From Dipteris shenzhenensis (lineage: Eukaryota; Polypodiophyta; Polypodiopsida; Gleicheniales), in assembly GCA_047967505.1 (NCBI GenBank), contig CM106538.1: a DNA stretch of 64,000 nt; one strand, 5' to 3'. The position numbers and the translations under genes are program-made. This document shows positions 42,840 through 55,325 of this stretch, one piece after another. Every line of letters begins with the position of its first letter. Within the stretch, counting starts at the first letter, position 1. The notes beneath the pieces are model-generated. The model ran no database searches. It saw nothing but the letters and a program-made list of their open reading frames with translations, and was not told the origin of the DNA.

Positions 42840-43735
42840 TGAACCACTGGGTTGGTTTAGGACAAACACATAACTGGGTCTCACCTATACCATCTTTGTA
42901 TACTGACAACCAGGCTAGTTTAGGACAATCATACTATTAATTACACTAATTAAGCTACTAGAAAACAAAACAACTAAACAACTAAACGATAACCACATAA
43001 ACCAAGTGAATTATATGTTATTGTTCCAATCATAGGACTGCTTTTGCATGATCACAGTCCAAGCATGACCCAAACTAGCCCAGAAATTAAACTAAACTAA
43101 TTAACTACTAAGATACACAACATTGTCAACCATTGGGATGGTCATCAATTATTTTGGTTGCAAAATGTATTTTTGTCTATTTTCTATTCAACCATGCCGA
43201 TTTAGCACAATCATATAACTCATGTTTGACCTGAACTAGTCAGTGATAGATTGCATGATGTTTCAACCACCGAGATGGTTTATGACAATCACATAAGTCT
43301 AAGCTAGCCCAGTTTGGAAATTGACTGGTTTATGATCCGAACTAGTCCAAAAAGATTAAATTTAAATGGTTTAAATACTATGAAACACATCAATTTCAGC
43401 CAACCACCACTAAGCTAGTCATAATTTATTTCTCTTTGTGTAAAATATTTTTGTTTCAACCACACTGGTTTAGGACAATTACATAACTCTTGTTTGACCT
43501 AAGCTAGCTCGATGATATTTCCACGATGTACCAATCACTGAGCTGGTTTAGGACAATTACTTTAAGTCCAAGCCATCACGGTTTATAAATTAGCTGGCAT
43601 ATGACCCAAACCAGTCCACAAATTAAGCTTAGCTAATATTTAGCTACTAGGAAACACAACATTTTCAACAAACAGGTTGGTTTAGGACAATCACATTCAG
43701 CCCAGTTTAGAAATTAAACAATTAAACTATTACAA
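42840..43735. repeat. Degenerate repeat around GGTTTAGGACAATCACATAA
   Basis: About nine diverged copies of CAACCACTGGG-TGGTTTAGGACAATCACATAA, often followed by TTGACCTAAGCTAG, occur at roughly 60-150 bp intervals. The block is AT-rich and noncoding. Confidence 0.7.
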
Positions 43736-43906
43736 AACTCAAACATAGACAACCACTAACATGTATTGTATCAAGCCTATGTATGATGTGCTCGTCCCAC
43801 TACTTGTGTCCCGTCCGCTTTTTGTAGATGTCCTTATTATTTGAATAAACTCTTGTATTCTGGTGCCAAAAGATTGTCACTCGATCAATAACTTTTGCAC
43901 TTAGGC

Positions 43907-44556
43907 TCTCTCTCCTTTTCTTGCATTTTGTTTAAGTCCAAAGACTTCTCAGGTTAGGATGATCTTGCATTGCTTCCGCTCTGCGTCCAACCGTTGGAGC
44001 CATGTTGGTCCTTCTGATTGACAACGTCTTCGACATTGTGCACTCAAGCCACTTCTTCTTTGTTTAAGGGGATACCCACATAGCCAATGTTGCCCTCTTT
44101 GTAGCTAGCTACTCTAAGTTGTGCACCCCTTTCACTTTCTATAGGCCATTAGGTTAGAGAGCATCGTCTCTTGGGTGTGCTCTCGAGATGTTGGTAGGGT
44201 TTTCACTCTACCAAATTTTGGGTGCATGCTAAAGCTTATGAAGACTCGAGAGTGGTATTCACCTGAATGGCTTGATGTTGCTACCTTGAATGCTCCCACC
44301 AAATGTGAGACCACAGCTCATGTTCTTCATTCTGATGGCAATTATCGAATGCATGCATTTGCAACCAAATGTGAGACCACATCTTATGTTCTTCGCTTTG
44401 ATGGCAATTATTGAATGCATGCATCTGCAACCGCTTCCTCTGCAAGGAGTTTTCTTTCTTCTCATTTTTTCTCCCTCTGCAAATATTGCCAAAGTTCCTT
44501 CATTGTCATTTGGATAACGTGCCATTTCTTTCCTCGCCCCACAATCTGTTCCTTGT
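43907..44556 (+). repeat. Left arm of a 650-bp inverted repeat
   Basis: The arm matches the reverse complement of 46,267-46,893 over its whole length with many substitutions. Shared words include GAGCCATGTTGGTCCTTCTG, AGGTTAGAGAGCATC and GAATGCATGCATCTGCAA. It also carries a 66-bp internal duplication at 44,298-44,429. A minus-strand frame (44,576-44,259) covers part of it but resembles nothing known. Confidence 0.85.
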
Positions 44557-46266
44557 TGTAATGCCCTAAGCTGCATGCACTATGGAAACTAGATGATGTG
44601 CATACTCACACACATAAGACACAGAGTATGCGAAAAAGAATGAAGAACAGTGTTCTGAATCCATAAAATGCATAATGATCAAGAGACACTTAGTCTCAAG
44701 GATATACAACATATGCGGTTGCAACCGCTGACGGCCACTTATGCCCCCTGGGATCTACGCTAACCCTGTATCCTATTAATGCCTTAACACATGGCACTCA
44801 CGGTAGACTGTGGAATATACTCTGACAACTATGCCTGCTAGAAGTCAGATTAGTGAGGTGCAATAGTGCATAACAATCATGTTGGGCTAAGCAAGGTAGA
44901 GAACCCATGCAAGTAGACCTCCATTGAATCCATAGACCATAGTTGATCCATCCCAAACAAGAAAGTATGTTCATTTATCCAAAGCTAAATAAGAAAGTAC
45001 GTTTGCTTGATAATTGCATCAGGATCGGCACTCTCTAGTGTTAATACCCCCACCGCAACCAACAAAATGGTGGTTGTATTGTTTCCCGTGCTCGAGGCAA
45101 CATTTCACTTTTCACATCGATCATTCGACGTTGCTATACTTAGTAAAGCAACAAAAGGCGTGGCCATGGTCTATGCAATTAAGAAGTTTAGGGTCATTGT
45201 TTGCTTGGGTGTAGCCATTTTTTGTGAGGTTCTTGTTTATAGGTATCTTGCATGACCCATAACTTATGCATTGCTCAATGGAATTTGGCAAAATTTGTCT
45301 TCAAGTTGTAGTACACACTCCAAAGTTGAATATGAGACCAAAAAATAATGGAATACAGATTTGGAATGTGACCGTTAAATCAAAATTTTATTCTATACAT
45401 ACATGTAAGTAATCATTTAAAAGTACACTATGTGAGCTTGTCCTCAACCCAAGGATACACCTAAATGAGAACATTAGGCATGGACTAATGGGCCTCCAAT
45501 GTTGTGCTAAAGTGATGCACACCCATTTAAGGGCACACTCCATAAGTTTTTTTTAATTTATTGAAAACCAAAACAGATTGAAAATTTGGAATCCAAACTA
45601 GTGGGACTATTGCATGGTGGTCTTAAGAGATTAATAGTTATTGGTATTGGTATCTAGAATCACCCTAAAATGAAAGAAGTTGAAAATATGCAATTTGTTC
45701 ATGCGCAAAGATCTTTAATAAATCCAACATTATTTACAATTTTGAATTGTTTCTTTTTCCATGCACTTGCTTGCTATATGGCTCATAAGCATGCCAAAGG
45801 TCATTGCATTTCATAATACACAGCATCAAACTCAATAGCATGCCCTTTGGCCTATTTGTGTTTTGAACCATTTAAGTCCATATTGCACTTGTTAGAGATA
45901 TCCAATTTTGCTGACGTGTATTGCCGAAGGGGGGAAAACCGACGGGGCTGAAAATTTTTCTACTCTCGCAAATTTTAAATTTTCACACCTCCCACCCATC
46001 AAATCTTGGAAGATTAAGTACCTGCAACTTATCCCCCCCTTGCAAATGCCCTACAGCCCACATGGACCTCGACGTGACCTTGTGCAGACTTTGGCTCTGG
46101 CATTGTCTTCTTTCGGGTAACTTTTCTATTCTTTGTGTGCCTCACTAGCTAGCTTCTCTGAGTCTATTCTGGATTAATGGTGGCCTTGGTGTCAATGGCA
46201 ACATGCAGCTTGCCATGGCTTGCAAGAGAAGGAGACGGAGGCTGCAAGACAGGAAATTTAAAAAGC
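44557..46266. other. Spacer between inverted arms
   Basis: 1.7 kb with no recognised protein. The longest frame is plus 45,007-45,255 (82 codons), Val/Phe-rich and without known similarity. If the arms are terminal inverted repeats, this is the interior of a non-autonomous element. Confidence 0.5.
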
Positions 46267-46893
46267 CTGGTCAAGGAATAAATTTCGGATCGAGGAAAGC
46301 AATGGCACGGTATCGAAACGATAATAGAAGATACTTTTTCAACATTTGCAAAGGGAGAAACAATGAGAAGAAAGAAGACTCCTTGCAGAATAGCAACAGG
46401 AAGCGGTTTGCAGATGCATGCATTCGATCATTACCATCGGAGCGAAGAAATGAGTTGTGGTGTCACGATTGGTGGGAGCATTCGAGGTAGCAACATTAGG
46501 CCATTCAGGTGAATACCAATCTTGAGTCTTCACAAGCTTTAGCTTGCACTCTAAAGTTCATAGAGTAACAACCCTAAAGTTCATAGAGTAACAACACCTC
46601 GGGAGATGCACGTCTAAGAGGTGATGCTCTCTAACCTGAGAAATGGCCTACAGAAAGTGAAAGGGATGCATAGCTTAGATCAACTAGCTACAAATAGGGT
46701 GACATTAGCTATGTTGGTGTCTCCTAAAACAAAGGAGAAATGGCTTGGGCAGCATAATGTTAAAGATGTTGTCAATCAGAAGGACCAACATGGCTCCAGT
46801 GGGGGCAGTTGAACATTAAGCAGAAGTAATGCATGATCATCCTGATCCAAGAAGTCTGAGGACTTCAACAAAATGCAAGAAAAGGAGAGATAG
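46267..46893 (-). repeat. Right arm of a 650-bp inverted repeat
   Basis: Reverse complement of 43,907-44,556. The 66-bp internal duplication of the left arm is absent here, but a separate short duplication (CCTAAAGTTCATAGAGTAAC, near 46,550-46,590) is present. Confidence 0.85.
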
Positions 46894-47880
46894 CGCACCC
46901 ATGGACCTTTTAGTTCTTTTCTTCTTTCTTTTCCTGAGGCAATCTCTCGCAAAGTGCCCAAGGGTCCTGCAAATCCTACACTGATCCTACCTCCCTGCAA
47001 TCTAGACTCTCTGAAGAAGGAGCCATCTAGACGCTGAAGCATAATGTGGTCATCCTAGATGTTAGGGTTAGAGACAATGACCCTAACACGCGGCTCAAAT
47101 CACCAACCTAAAGAAGGACAAGATCTAGAATCACCAACCCAGAGGTCAGCACCAAAACAACCATGGCTAGTGGTTCTAGATTGTGATATTGATGAGCAAA
47201 TAAACGCAACATGCCAAAGAGATTTGCCACAGAACCTAAGGACCCTAGAGTCAAGAGAAATTGAGGCATAGGAATCGACTATGTAGGAAGCACATGCAAA
47301 ATAGCTTGATGGCCAAACCAACAAAGAGCTAGCAACAAATGAAACAATACAACTTGTATGGCCATGAGTCTCAACGTTCAACATGTCACCTGATGCATAC
47401 AACTTCTTGCAGTAGTCAAAGTGTCGAGGAAGTCTTTTTGAGAAGCTACAATCCTTCTTACCAACACCTGCTATAATAGAATACATTTGTCAATTCATAA
47501 CATCATATAAAGCAGAGAGTTAGAGAAAGATAAATAGTAACATATAATGAAAAGCACTTACAGATCTACCTCAGTAGATTCACTATGCAAGAAGCTTTCT
47601 CATTCCTAGAGGCACAATAAGAATATATAAAGAAACATTTGGATGCAAGATTCTCTGAGATTCAGGATTTATTCCCACCTAACACAAAGTCACAAATCAA
47701 GGGGATATGCCATGATATGATTCTGGATCCCATATGCAAAGAGGGAGCTAAGTTTTTGGCTGGCATTTCAATCATATAGGAGTGAGAAAAAATTACATGT
47801 TAGTAAAAACTCTTACACTCCTTTGTAGAGCAAAACTACAAGAGTAGGCTCAATACATATCCTTGTTGCTAACCAATTAT
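46894..47880. other. Intergenic, no recognised gene
   Basis: Frames up to 128 codons exist on the minus strand (47,486-47,100), but neither strand gives recognisable motifs. Confidence 0.5.
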
Positions 47881-47884
47881 GTAT

Positions 47885-49606
47885 CCAGTACACATAATGG
47901 CAAAAGCTACATTGCCAATCTATAAGCCATTATACTTGGGTTTGCAATACAGCAAGAGGAAGACTCTACACCCCTCTCAACACAAGATATAGAGGACTTT
48001 GAAACATTGATATTATTGCCAGAATGGGAATTAGATCCTCCACCTACTCTCAATGCAGATAACATGGATGGATAGCAATCCATATAGATTCTAGAGAATG
48101 ACAATGTGGAACTCTGCTAAAGAATCCTGCAACTCAGTTCAGTATTGCTACATAACATTATGTTCAAGCATGGAAATCCAAGGGGAAACCATGCCACATA
48201 ATGACTTTGCAAGTGAGCCAAATAGCATGCCTCTTCAAGAATCACAAGTAACCAAGGTTGACAACTCCACGACTCTAGAGTCACAACTCCCAAATGTCTC
48301 TAGTGGCACCATACAACAAACTGTTGTTCAAGAAATAGATCAGATTTCCACATGGGCACAACTGTATGTCCAATCAAGCAAGGCCATAGCACATTCCAGA
48401 TCATACAACATCATAGTCAACAGTTAAAAAAATGATCATAATTATTTGCTACCATGGCATTAGATGAGTAAGAAAGAGAAATGAAACGGTAGATGCTCCC
48501 ATCTCTCCAAACCAAGTTCCAAAGTGCCAAGACTAAAATTCATAGGCTTACAAAAAGCATGGCAGGGCAAATGCAACAACAGCTCCTTGCACAAAATGCT
48601 TTAGTAGAAAGTAAAAAGGATGCCTTACAAGCCATGATTTCTCTCCAAGAAAAATACCTATAGCTATCTGATGCCTTGAATAGAAAGGAAGAGGTTGAGT
48701 TATCCCTCTCCCAAATGCAAGTCACTTGTGATGATCTCAACAAGGAAATGGTACACTTAAATGAAATATTGCTACTTAAAGAGGATCCGCTCCATGCCAC
48801 AATAGATATAAAAAATGAGTTGTAGAACAACCTCAAAGAGCATAAATATCAAATTCAAGCACTAGAGAAGGAATGCATGGCATCAAGGGAGACACTTGTG
48901 AATACCAAAGCAAAATTGGATGCTCAAGAGCAAGAGATGCATGCTTAATGATCAATTACCAGGGCATCCAAAAGCAGCTCAACAATTCAATAGTCTAAAG
49001 CTTGCATACACCTTAATATTGGGTAAGTATAAAGAAAAGTGCATAGAGTGGCAAAATCAAAAGGCAATAATTTCCAAGTTGGAACTTCACCTACTAGGTC
49101 AAGCTGATGAACGATGTGGAGGGGTCATCACAAGACCTTTTGCTACAAGGAATCACTACATTATACCAAGAGCTTGTTGCAGTCCACTAGCAAGAGGAAT
49201 ACCTTGAAGGAAGAATATGCATATCATGGAAACACTTGCAAATCAAGATGTTACATGCAGTATTTGGGCTTGATTGGACCAAGCCAGTAAGCACAAAGGC
49301 TCTTTAGGATCTATGCCAGAAGATGGATGAAGATGAGAAAAAACTGTTCTATCTCTCAGTGCATGCAAATCTCATAAGGTTAAAGCCTAATCCAATACTA
49401 CTATATGAATGCTTGATGGGAAGTCCCCCTCTTTGGGTAGTAGCCAGCCTCCTACCCTTATTGCAACAATCACTAGCAACTTCCATGGGATATATCTCCC
49501 AAAAAATTCCTACATTAAAGCTAACAATGCCTACCAAAAGTGACAAAGATCTACCAGTGGAATATGTGGTCTACCTTCAATCTAATCTCCCCTATCTGGG
49601 TGGGTG
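47885..49606 (+). pseudogene. Decayed coiled-coil protein gene with C-terminal domain
   Basis: An acidic exon-like piece (QEEDSTPLSTQDIEDFETL, WELDPPPTLNADNM) at 47,945-48,070 precedes a long coiled-coil region at 48,500-48,950 (KFQSAKTKIHRLTKSM, SLQEKYL-stop-LSDALNRKEEVEL, IDIKNEL-stop-NNLKEHKYQIQALEKE). After a frame change it continues at 49,120-49,606 with DLLLQGITTLYQELVAVH-stop-QEEYLEGRICI and KAL-stop-DLCQKM, ending in a Leu-rich segment (VVASLLPLLQQSLATSMGY) and YLQSNLPYLGG. The four stops named here are TAG, each at a place where Gln fits. Family not recognised. The order of parts suggests a former gene of at least 350 residues. Confidence 0.5.
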
Positions 49607-51340
49607 AATGGTAAGGTGATACACTTGCATGTGCTAAATAGTGGTGCCCCAATAGTAATATTTTAGCAACAAGTAGAGGGGTGAACAATTTTTTTAAAAA
49701 GTGTGTAACTGAATTATGGATGAATGAAAGCCTTTACCAACTAACTCAGTGTAACAGATTGTTATGATTTTGGCGACACGCACTACACTGACTATAGATT
49801 TCATCTCTCACACACACCCGTAGACGAAACGAAAGTTTTGCATGAACCAAGCTGCCCTATGCAGCACATGCAAAGCTTGCTTCCTGGTCTTCTTCTTCCT
49901 TCTGCTGAAGTCTTCTTCTTCTATTGTTGATCGTGAGCTAGAGCGAGCTGCAAGTGAAACCCAGCGACATCCTTCTTGTACGAGTAGGTGGACCAGGTGA
50001 GACGACATAGCTCCAAGACTATTCTTTTTTTGAAACAAGCTCCTTGCTTGTCCAGAAGTAGCCATCGATTGTGAAGCTTCCAAACATACGACTGTTCTTT
50101 CTGTAAAAATGAGCTCCTCCAAACGTAGGACTATTCTTTCTGTAAAAACGAGCTCCTTACTTATTTGTAGCATCCAGTTTCAAAATGTAGGACTGTTGTT
50201 TCTTTTAAACAAGCTCGGAGCCCTCCATTGTGAAACTAATGGAGAGAGCCTCTATAACGATGAGAGGAAGAGATTCCGTCAATATAAATGCATGTTCAAC
50301 TTGCGCATACATGAAAATGAGCTGCAAAGACAGGACACTATTAGATAAAGACTTCATAAGAGAGCTTGGTTGGTGACGAATGTGCACAGTTTTCGAGCAA
50401 AAACCTATGAGCAGAAAAGTCCGAGCGATAGTTTTTGACACCAACCATGCTTGTATATTTCTCAAAGGAATATACAATTCTTTCTTAATTTCTCATTTAT
50501 GGAACCATATACTTACTTATTTTTCATTATAACCCTCATTTTAGAGAACATCATCTATATATGAACAAATAGTGAACACTTTAGAAACTCCTATAAATGC
50601 CTCCCTACCATACTGTCTTTTGAGTATTATGTTAACTCAATCAATTTAAAAGACTTTCCCTAATCTTTAGCCTATTTGAAGCTCTCATATAACAATGTAT
50701 ACCATATTCCTTGGATGAGTAGGAAAAAGATATTAGAAACCTCATACTTGAAGCCATTATAATCGATCATAAATTAATCTCTAATACATTATCAAATATG
50801 GGTCTTAGGTCATCCCGAGGAACTGTAAAGAGGATATTTGCTCAAAATTTCATGATCCAAGCAATGGTGAAAGGAAAAGAAAGGATTTTTAAAAGTCATA
50901 AAATAAGTTACCACTTGGACATTATATATGTATATTATATAAAGGTATATTTGTATCTATATCTATTTATCAATGTTTCATATTTACTTACATATTCCTT
51001 GAAATAATTTGGAATTTTTTGCTCCCCAAAAATGACTTGAGCCTATATATTTTGACCCCTCCCACCTTTTGTCCGCTCGTCGCTTGAGGGTTTTTGCTCG
51101 GACAATGGAAACCCCCGTTGGTGACGAAGCTTTTGCATCTTGCCTTTTTTAATCCTCTTTAGCATAGCTATTGGCTCGTCGAATGTCATGCAGCAACAAA
51201 TTAGCTTTATTGTTTTAACTGTTTTAACACAATCTATATCTATTTTAACTGTCTTTAATAGTATATCTCTTTTCTTTTTGCAGTCCATATCAGATGTTTG
51301 TCTAACTGTGTCTGTATTTTAAATTTGCAGTATTAGTATT
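49607..51340. other. Intergenic with short duplications
   Basis: A 38-bp unit (ACTGTTCTTTCTGTAAAAA...CAAACGTAGG) is repeated at 50,091 and 50,129, with looser relatives on both sides. Frames such as minus 50,173-49,808 are built on these repeats. No known gene. Confidence 0.5.
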
Positions 51341-51359
51341 CAGTTCACTTTTTTGGGCA

Positions 51360-51536
51360 ATGTCAAGGTTTAAAGCACCCCACATTGACACTCCATGTCA
51401 AAAGGTGTTTTGCACGACCAAGGAGGATTTCCACACAGAGTATGGCCTGAGCTTGGTGGGCTTGAACCCATGCCAACTCGCCGAACTTGATGTTCCGGAC
51501 AGGTTCTGGTTGACATTTTTTTCCCACCTTCGGTAG
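51360..51536 (+). pseudogene. Exon-like ORF of unknown family
   Basis: From ATG at 51,360 the frame gives 58 residues (MSRFKAPHIDTPCQK, FHTEYGLSLVGLNPCQLAELDVPDRFWLTFF) and ends in TAG. It looks coding by composition and lies just after a possible splice acceptor (TTTGCAG at 51,330). It may be an early exon of the decayed gene at 52.7-53.4 kb. No family recognised. Confidence 0.35.
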
Positions 51537-52020
51537 GAGAAAGAAAAAATAAAGTGTCGATTAGTCATACTCCCAGATTTTGGAACTTATTAAGGGAGAA
51601 ATGGGATCTCCAAAGGGCTTCGTAAGGAAATGATTAAGAGTGGAATTAAGCTAACTAGAAATGAACCCACTGTGGTAACCCATGGGCTAAGGGACCCTTA
51701 GTATTGATTGAATTTTGGCTTTGGATAGGCCTCATTCAGAGGGCTTAGATGACTGCCAATGTGTGCCCTTGATCTAAATTAAGATCAAAGGCTAAGATGT
51801 GTGGAGGAGGGTTTGAATTAGAGCCATTGATGAGATAATTAATATGGATGGCTAAGATCTAGGTGCATAATGGAGGGCTAGGATGGAGAGGCCTTTCAAG
51901 TTGGGCCCTTGATTAGGATCATGATGGAAGGCTCACAATGAGGCGCCTAAAAGAGGGCCTAGATCAAGTCAAATCTCATGAATGCCATCATTAATGCTCC
52001 TTTTGGCCGCCCACATTCGT

Positions 52021-52275
52021 GGAGTACCACATCCCTAGATCTCCATCTCAGATCTAGGGCCCAAATTCAAGTGCCTCCTTGCCTTTTCTCCTCCCTAGAT
52101 CTCCATCTTGGATGAAGAGCCCAAATTCAAGTGCCTCCTTGCCTTTTCTCCTCCCTAGATCTCCATCTTAGATGAAGGGGCCGGATTCTAGCGCCTCCTT
52201 GCCTTATCTCCTCCCTAGATCTCGCTCTTAGATCAAGGGGCCATATTCTAGTGCCTATCACCATCATCTCCTCCA
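52021..52275. repeat. Exact 60-bp minisatellite, about four copies
   Basis: CTCCTCCCTAGATCTCCATCT...GTGCCTCCTTGCCTTTT recurs at 52,033, 52,093, 52,153 and 52,213 with no length change between copies. Substitutions rise towards the right-hand copy. Confidence 0.95.
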
Positions 52276-52714
52276 TTAGATCTTTTTTTTAATCAAGGGT
52301 GGAAATTGATCTCTATGTCTTTTGATCATGTCCCTTAGATCTACCCCTTCATCTAATGGTTGGGAGTGCTGTGCCTCAAATTTGAATGTATCCCTTGGAT
52401 AGAGATTTCATCAAGGGCTAGGATTGAAGACCATGGGTCCAAACTTTGGGTTAGAGGTCTCCTGTCCTTAAATGTTTTTGTCTGCCCACCCTCCACCTCA
52501 ACATAGCATTACCCCACAAAAAGGAGCACTCTCATTGGTACACCTCAAACTTCTCCACTAATCCCTTGAAATTAGGAAACACTAATTCGAGGCCCTTTTG
52601 AGACCCCAAATCTCCCCTAATGTTTCATTTGAATGTCTATCAAGAACCTCTGATCAACCTAGAGTTGTCCCTCTCGTTTGCAAGAGGATTTGCTTATGAG
52701 TATGGATAGGATGG

Positions 52715-53440
52715 TTGTACAAACACAGAGTTGATTGCTTGGGCAGATTTTACTGAGAGCATAATCTCCTTGGTCCAACATCAAGACAAGCTCCAGCAAA
52801 AGTTTGACAAGTGGCTAAACAGGAACAAGAAGGATGACAGCGAGAGGAAATTTAGAACTCTTTTGGCTTCCCAAGCTTTTGTTGGCAGAAGCATTTGTTT
52901 CGATGGGAGTAGCCAAGGGTGGCCAACCCCAGGCACAGAAGATGCTAGTCAGAGAATTTCAAATTTGTAGTGGTACAGTTGCAAGACAAAGAAAAAATGC
53001 TAGCTACGATGAGGGAGGAATACAAAAAGGCAGCAGAGTCTCTTGAGAAGGCAAAATGCCAGCTGAATGAAACTCGAGGCATTAGCTCAACAACCCAAAA
53101 GGTAAAGAATGATATGGCCAATGCCATGGAGGCATATGAGACTGCAACGGAAATAGAAAAATAGAATCTGCATGTCAGAATAGAAACTCTAAAATCCATG
53201 CTTGCCTAGATGGAGGTTGATAGCTCCGGGAATGTTCAGGCTACCGTGGATTCTGTAGAGGTATGTTGGTCTCGCCTATGCAAAATTTGGTGCTTGCAAG
53301 ACTTTGATTTTTCAAACACCTGGGAGATGGTTTTTCAGTTATTCATGTGTTTGCAGGAAGAAGCGTGCCGACTAGAAGTGGAATGTGAGGTGCATGTAGA
53401 GTTTGCTCAAAAGATGGTCCAACATGTACGAAGCAGAGCC
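52715..53440 (+). pseudogene. Decayed coiled-coil protein gene
   Basis: Frame 1 (52,731 on) reads FTESIISLVQHQDKLQQKFDKWLNRNKK and KFRTLLASQAF. A frameshift near 52,880 leads to AEAFVSMGVAKGGQPQAQKMLVREFQ. A second shift near 52,965 leads to VVQLQDKEKMLATMREEYKKAAESLEKAKCQ, a clear coiled coil, then EIEK-stop-NLHVRIETLKSMLA-stop-MEV with both stops TAG where Gln fits. A donor (GAG|GTATGT near 53,260) and acceptor (TTTGCAG at 53,356) join to EEACRLEVECEVHVEF. Family not recognised. Confidence 0.5.
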
Positions 53441-53519
53441 TCTACAACTTTGCAGCCTCCTGTGCCATGTTGGCAGCAAGCCACTAGGATTCCAATCCCT
53501 TTGATAGTTTATGGTTCTT

Positions 53520-53685
53520 GTGTTGGGTGCGGCTTTGGCCATGATGATGAGGTACAAGTGTTTGTTGCTACCATGCAAACACCTGTACCATCTGTATTGC
53601 TAGGTGCGGCCTTGGCCATGAGGATAAGGTATAGGGTGTTTGCATGCTACCATGCAAACACCCGTACCATCTATTTTGCTTTGCA
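53520..53685. repeat. 77-bp tandem pair
   Basis: GGTGCGGCTTTGGCCATGA...GCTACCATGCAAACACC...GTACCATCT is present at 53,526 and 53,603 with several differences. Confidence 0.85.
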
Positions 53686-53929
53686 CAGTTATGCACCACC
53701 GAGCAAGAGTGCATACATCCAGGTTGTGGACAATGAATAACTGATGCCGCACGGTCATTGGTGGTAGGTGGACATCGACCACCACATGTAGACACAAAAC
53801 TACATGCTTCAATCAGCTTTGGAGGTAAGTTTTCACCAACACTACCTTGGCCATTGTTTAGAGCTCTAGCATATCACTTACAGTATTTATTATAGTAGTG
53901 GTACATCTTTGACCTGCACCATTGGAGCA

Positions 53930-55260
53930 CATAACAAGTACCAACACACCATTGACTTACAGTGTTACTACACTGACAAGCACTATTGTAGCACTAGTAG
54001 ACCATTATTAGAGGAATAACATGTATTGAAGCTCTTAAGAAGTTCTAGCTTAGCTTTGACCAGCACTAATTGTGCACTAACAAGCACTATTACAATAGTG
54101 CCAAGCTCTAGGACTATATCAAGTTTTGGGATAGCCCTGGAGAACACTATTACAACACTATTATAGCACTATTATAGGACTAACATGTACTTGAACTCTT
54201 GAGTTCTAGTGTGGCTCTAGCAAAGCCTTGGAGAACACTATTAGAACACTATTAGAGCACTATTAGAGGACTAAGATGTACTTGAACCCTTGATAAGTTC
54301 TAGTGTAGCTCTGACCAACACTAATAACAACGCACTAAGTGATCAATATTAGAGCACTATTATAGTAGTACCAAGCACTTGGACTATATCAAGTTATAAC
54401 ATAGCCATCGAGAATACTATTACAACACTATTAGAGCACTATTACATTACCAACATATAGTTGAACTCTTGACAAGTTCCAGTGTAGCTTTGACCAACAC
54501 TAAGTGCACTAACAAGCACTATTAAAGCACTAATAGAGTAGTACTAGGCACTTGGACTATATCAAGTTATAGCATAGCCTTGGAGGACACTATTAAAACA
54601 CTATTAGAGCACTATTAGAGGACTAACATGTACTTGAACTCTTAAGAAGTTCTAGCATAGCTTTGACCATCACTAATAGTGCACTAACAAGCACTATTAT
54701 AGCACTATTAGAGCACTAATAGAGTAGTACTAGGCACTTAGACTATATCAAGTTATAGCATAGCCTTGGAGGACACTATTAAAACACTATTAGAGCACTA
54801 TTAGAAGACAAAATGTACTTCAACTCTTAAGAAGTTCTAGCATAGCTCTAACCAACACTAATAGTGCACTAACAAGCACTATTATAGCACTAATAGAGTA
54901 GTACTAGGCACTTGGACTATATCATGTTATAGCATACCCTTGGAGGACACTATTACAACACTACTATAGCACTATTAGAGGACTAACAGGTACTAGAACT
55001 CTAGTCAGTTCTAGCATATTAGATCACTAAGAAGCACTCTTTGACCACTATTAGAGGACTAACAGGTACTAGGACTCTAGTAAGTACTAATTGAGTACTG
55101 TTAGAGTACTAAAGTGTAGAAAGCTCTATTAGAGCACTATTATAGCACTAATTGAATACTAACTTGCACTAAAAAGCATAATTACATCATGAAGTAGGAC
55201 TAGTAGAGCACTATTAGAGCTCAAACAAGAGTTGCAAATAACAGAAGCACTATTAGAGAC
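53930..55260. repeat. Satellite-like block of CACTATTAGAG units
   Basis: The 11-bp word CACTATTAGAG and variants (CACTATTATAG, CACTATTACAA) recur head to tail. They are embedded in a higher-order unit marked by GACTATATCA at 54,112, 54,382, 54,555, 54,741 and 54,915, so the last units are about 173-186 bp long. A 91-bp partial unit explains the longer first interval. No coding potential. Confidence 0.9.
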
Positions 55261-55325
55261 TATTTCATGCATTTAAGTCTTGTTAACATTCAGTCACTTG
55301 ACTGTTGTTACTTGTAGGGCAGCAA

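Noticed and set aside
44259-44576. Gene in the left arm of the 650-bp inverted repeat
   Set aside because: The frame depends on a 66-bp duplication absent from the right arm and is not kept open there.
6155-53200. UAG read as glutamine (variant genetic code), suggested by many TAG codons at Gln positions
   Set aside because: TAA and TGA interrupt the same kinds of frames, frameshifts occur alongside, and the intact ascorbate oxidase gene follows the standard code. Decay of methylated cytosine explains it better.
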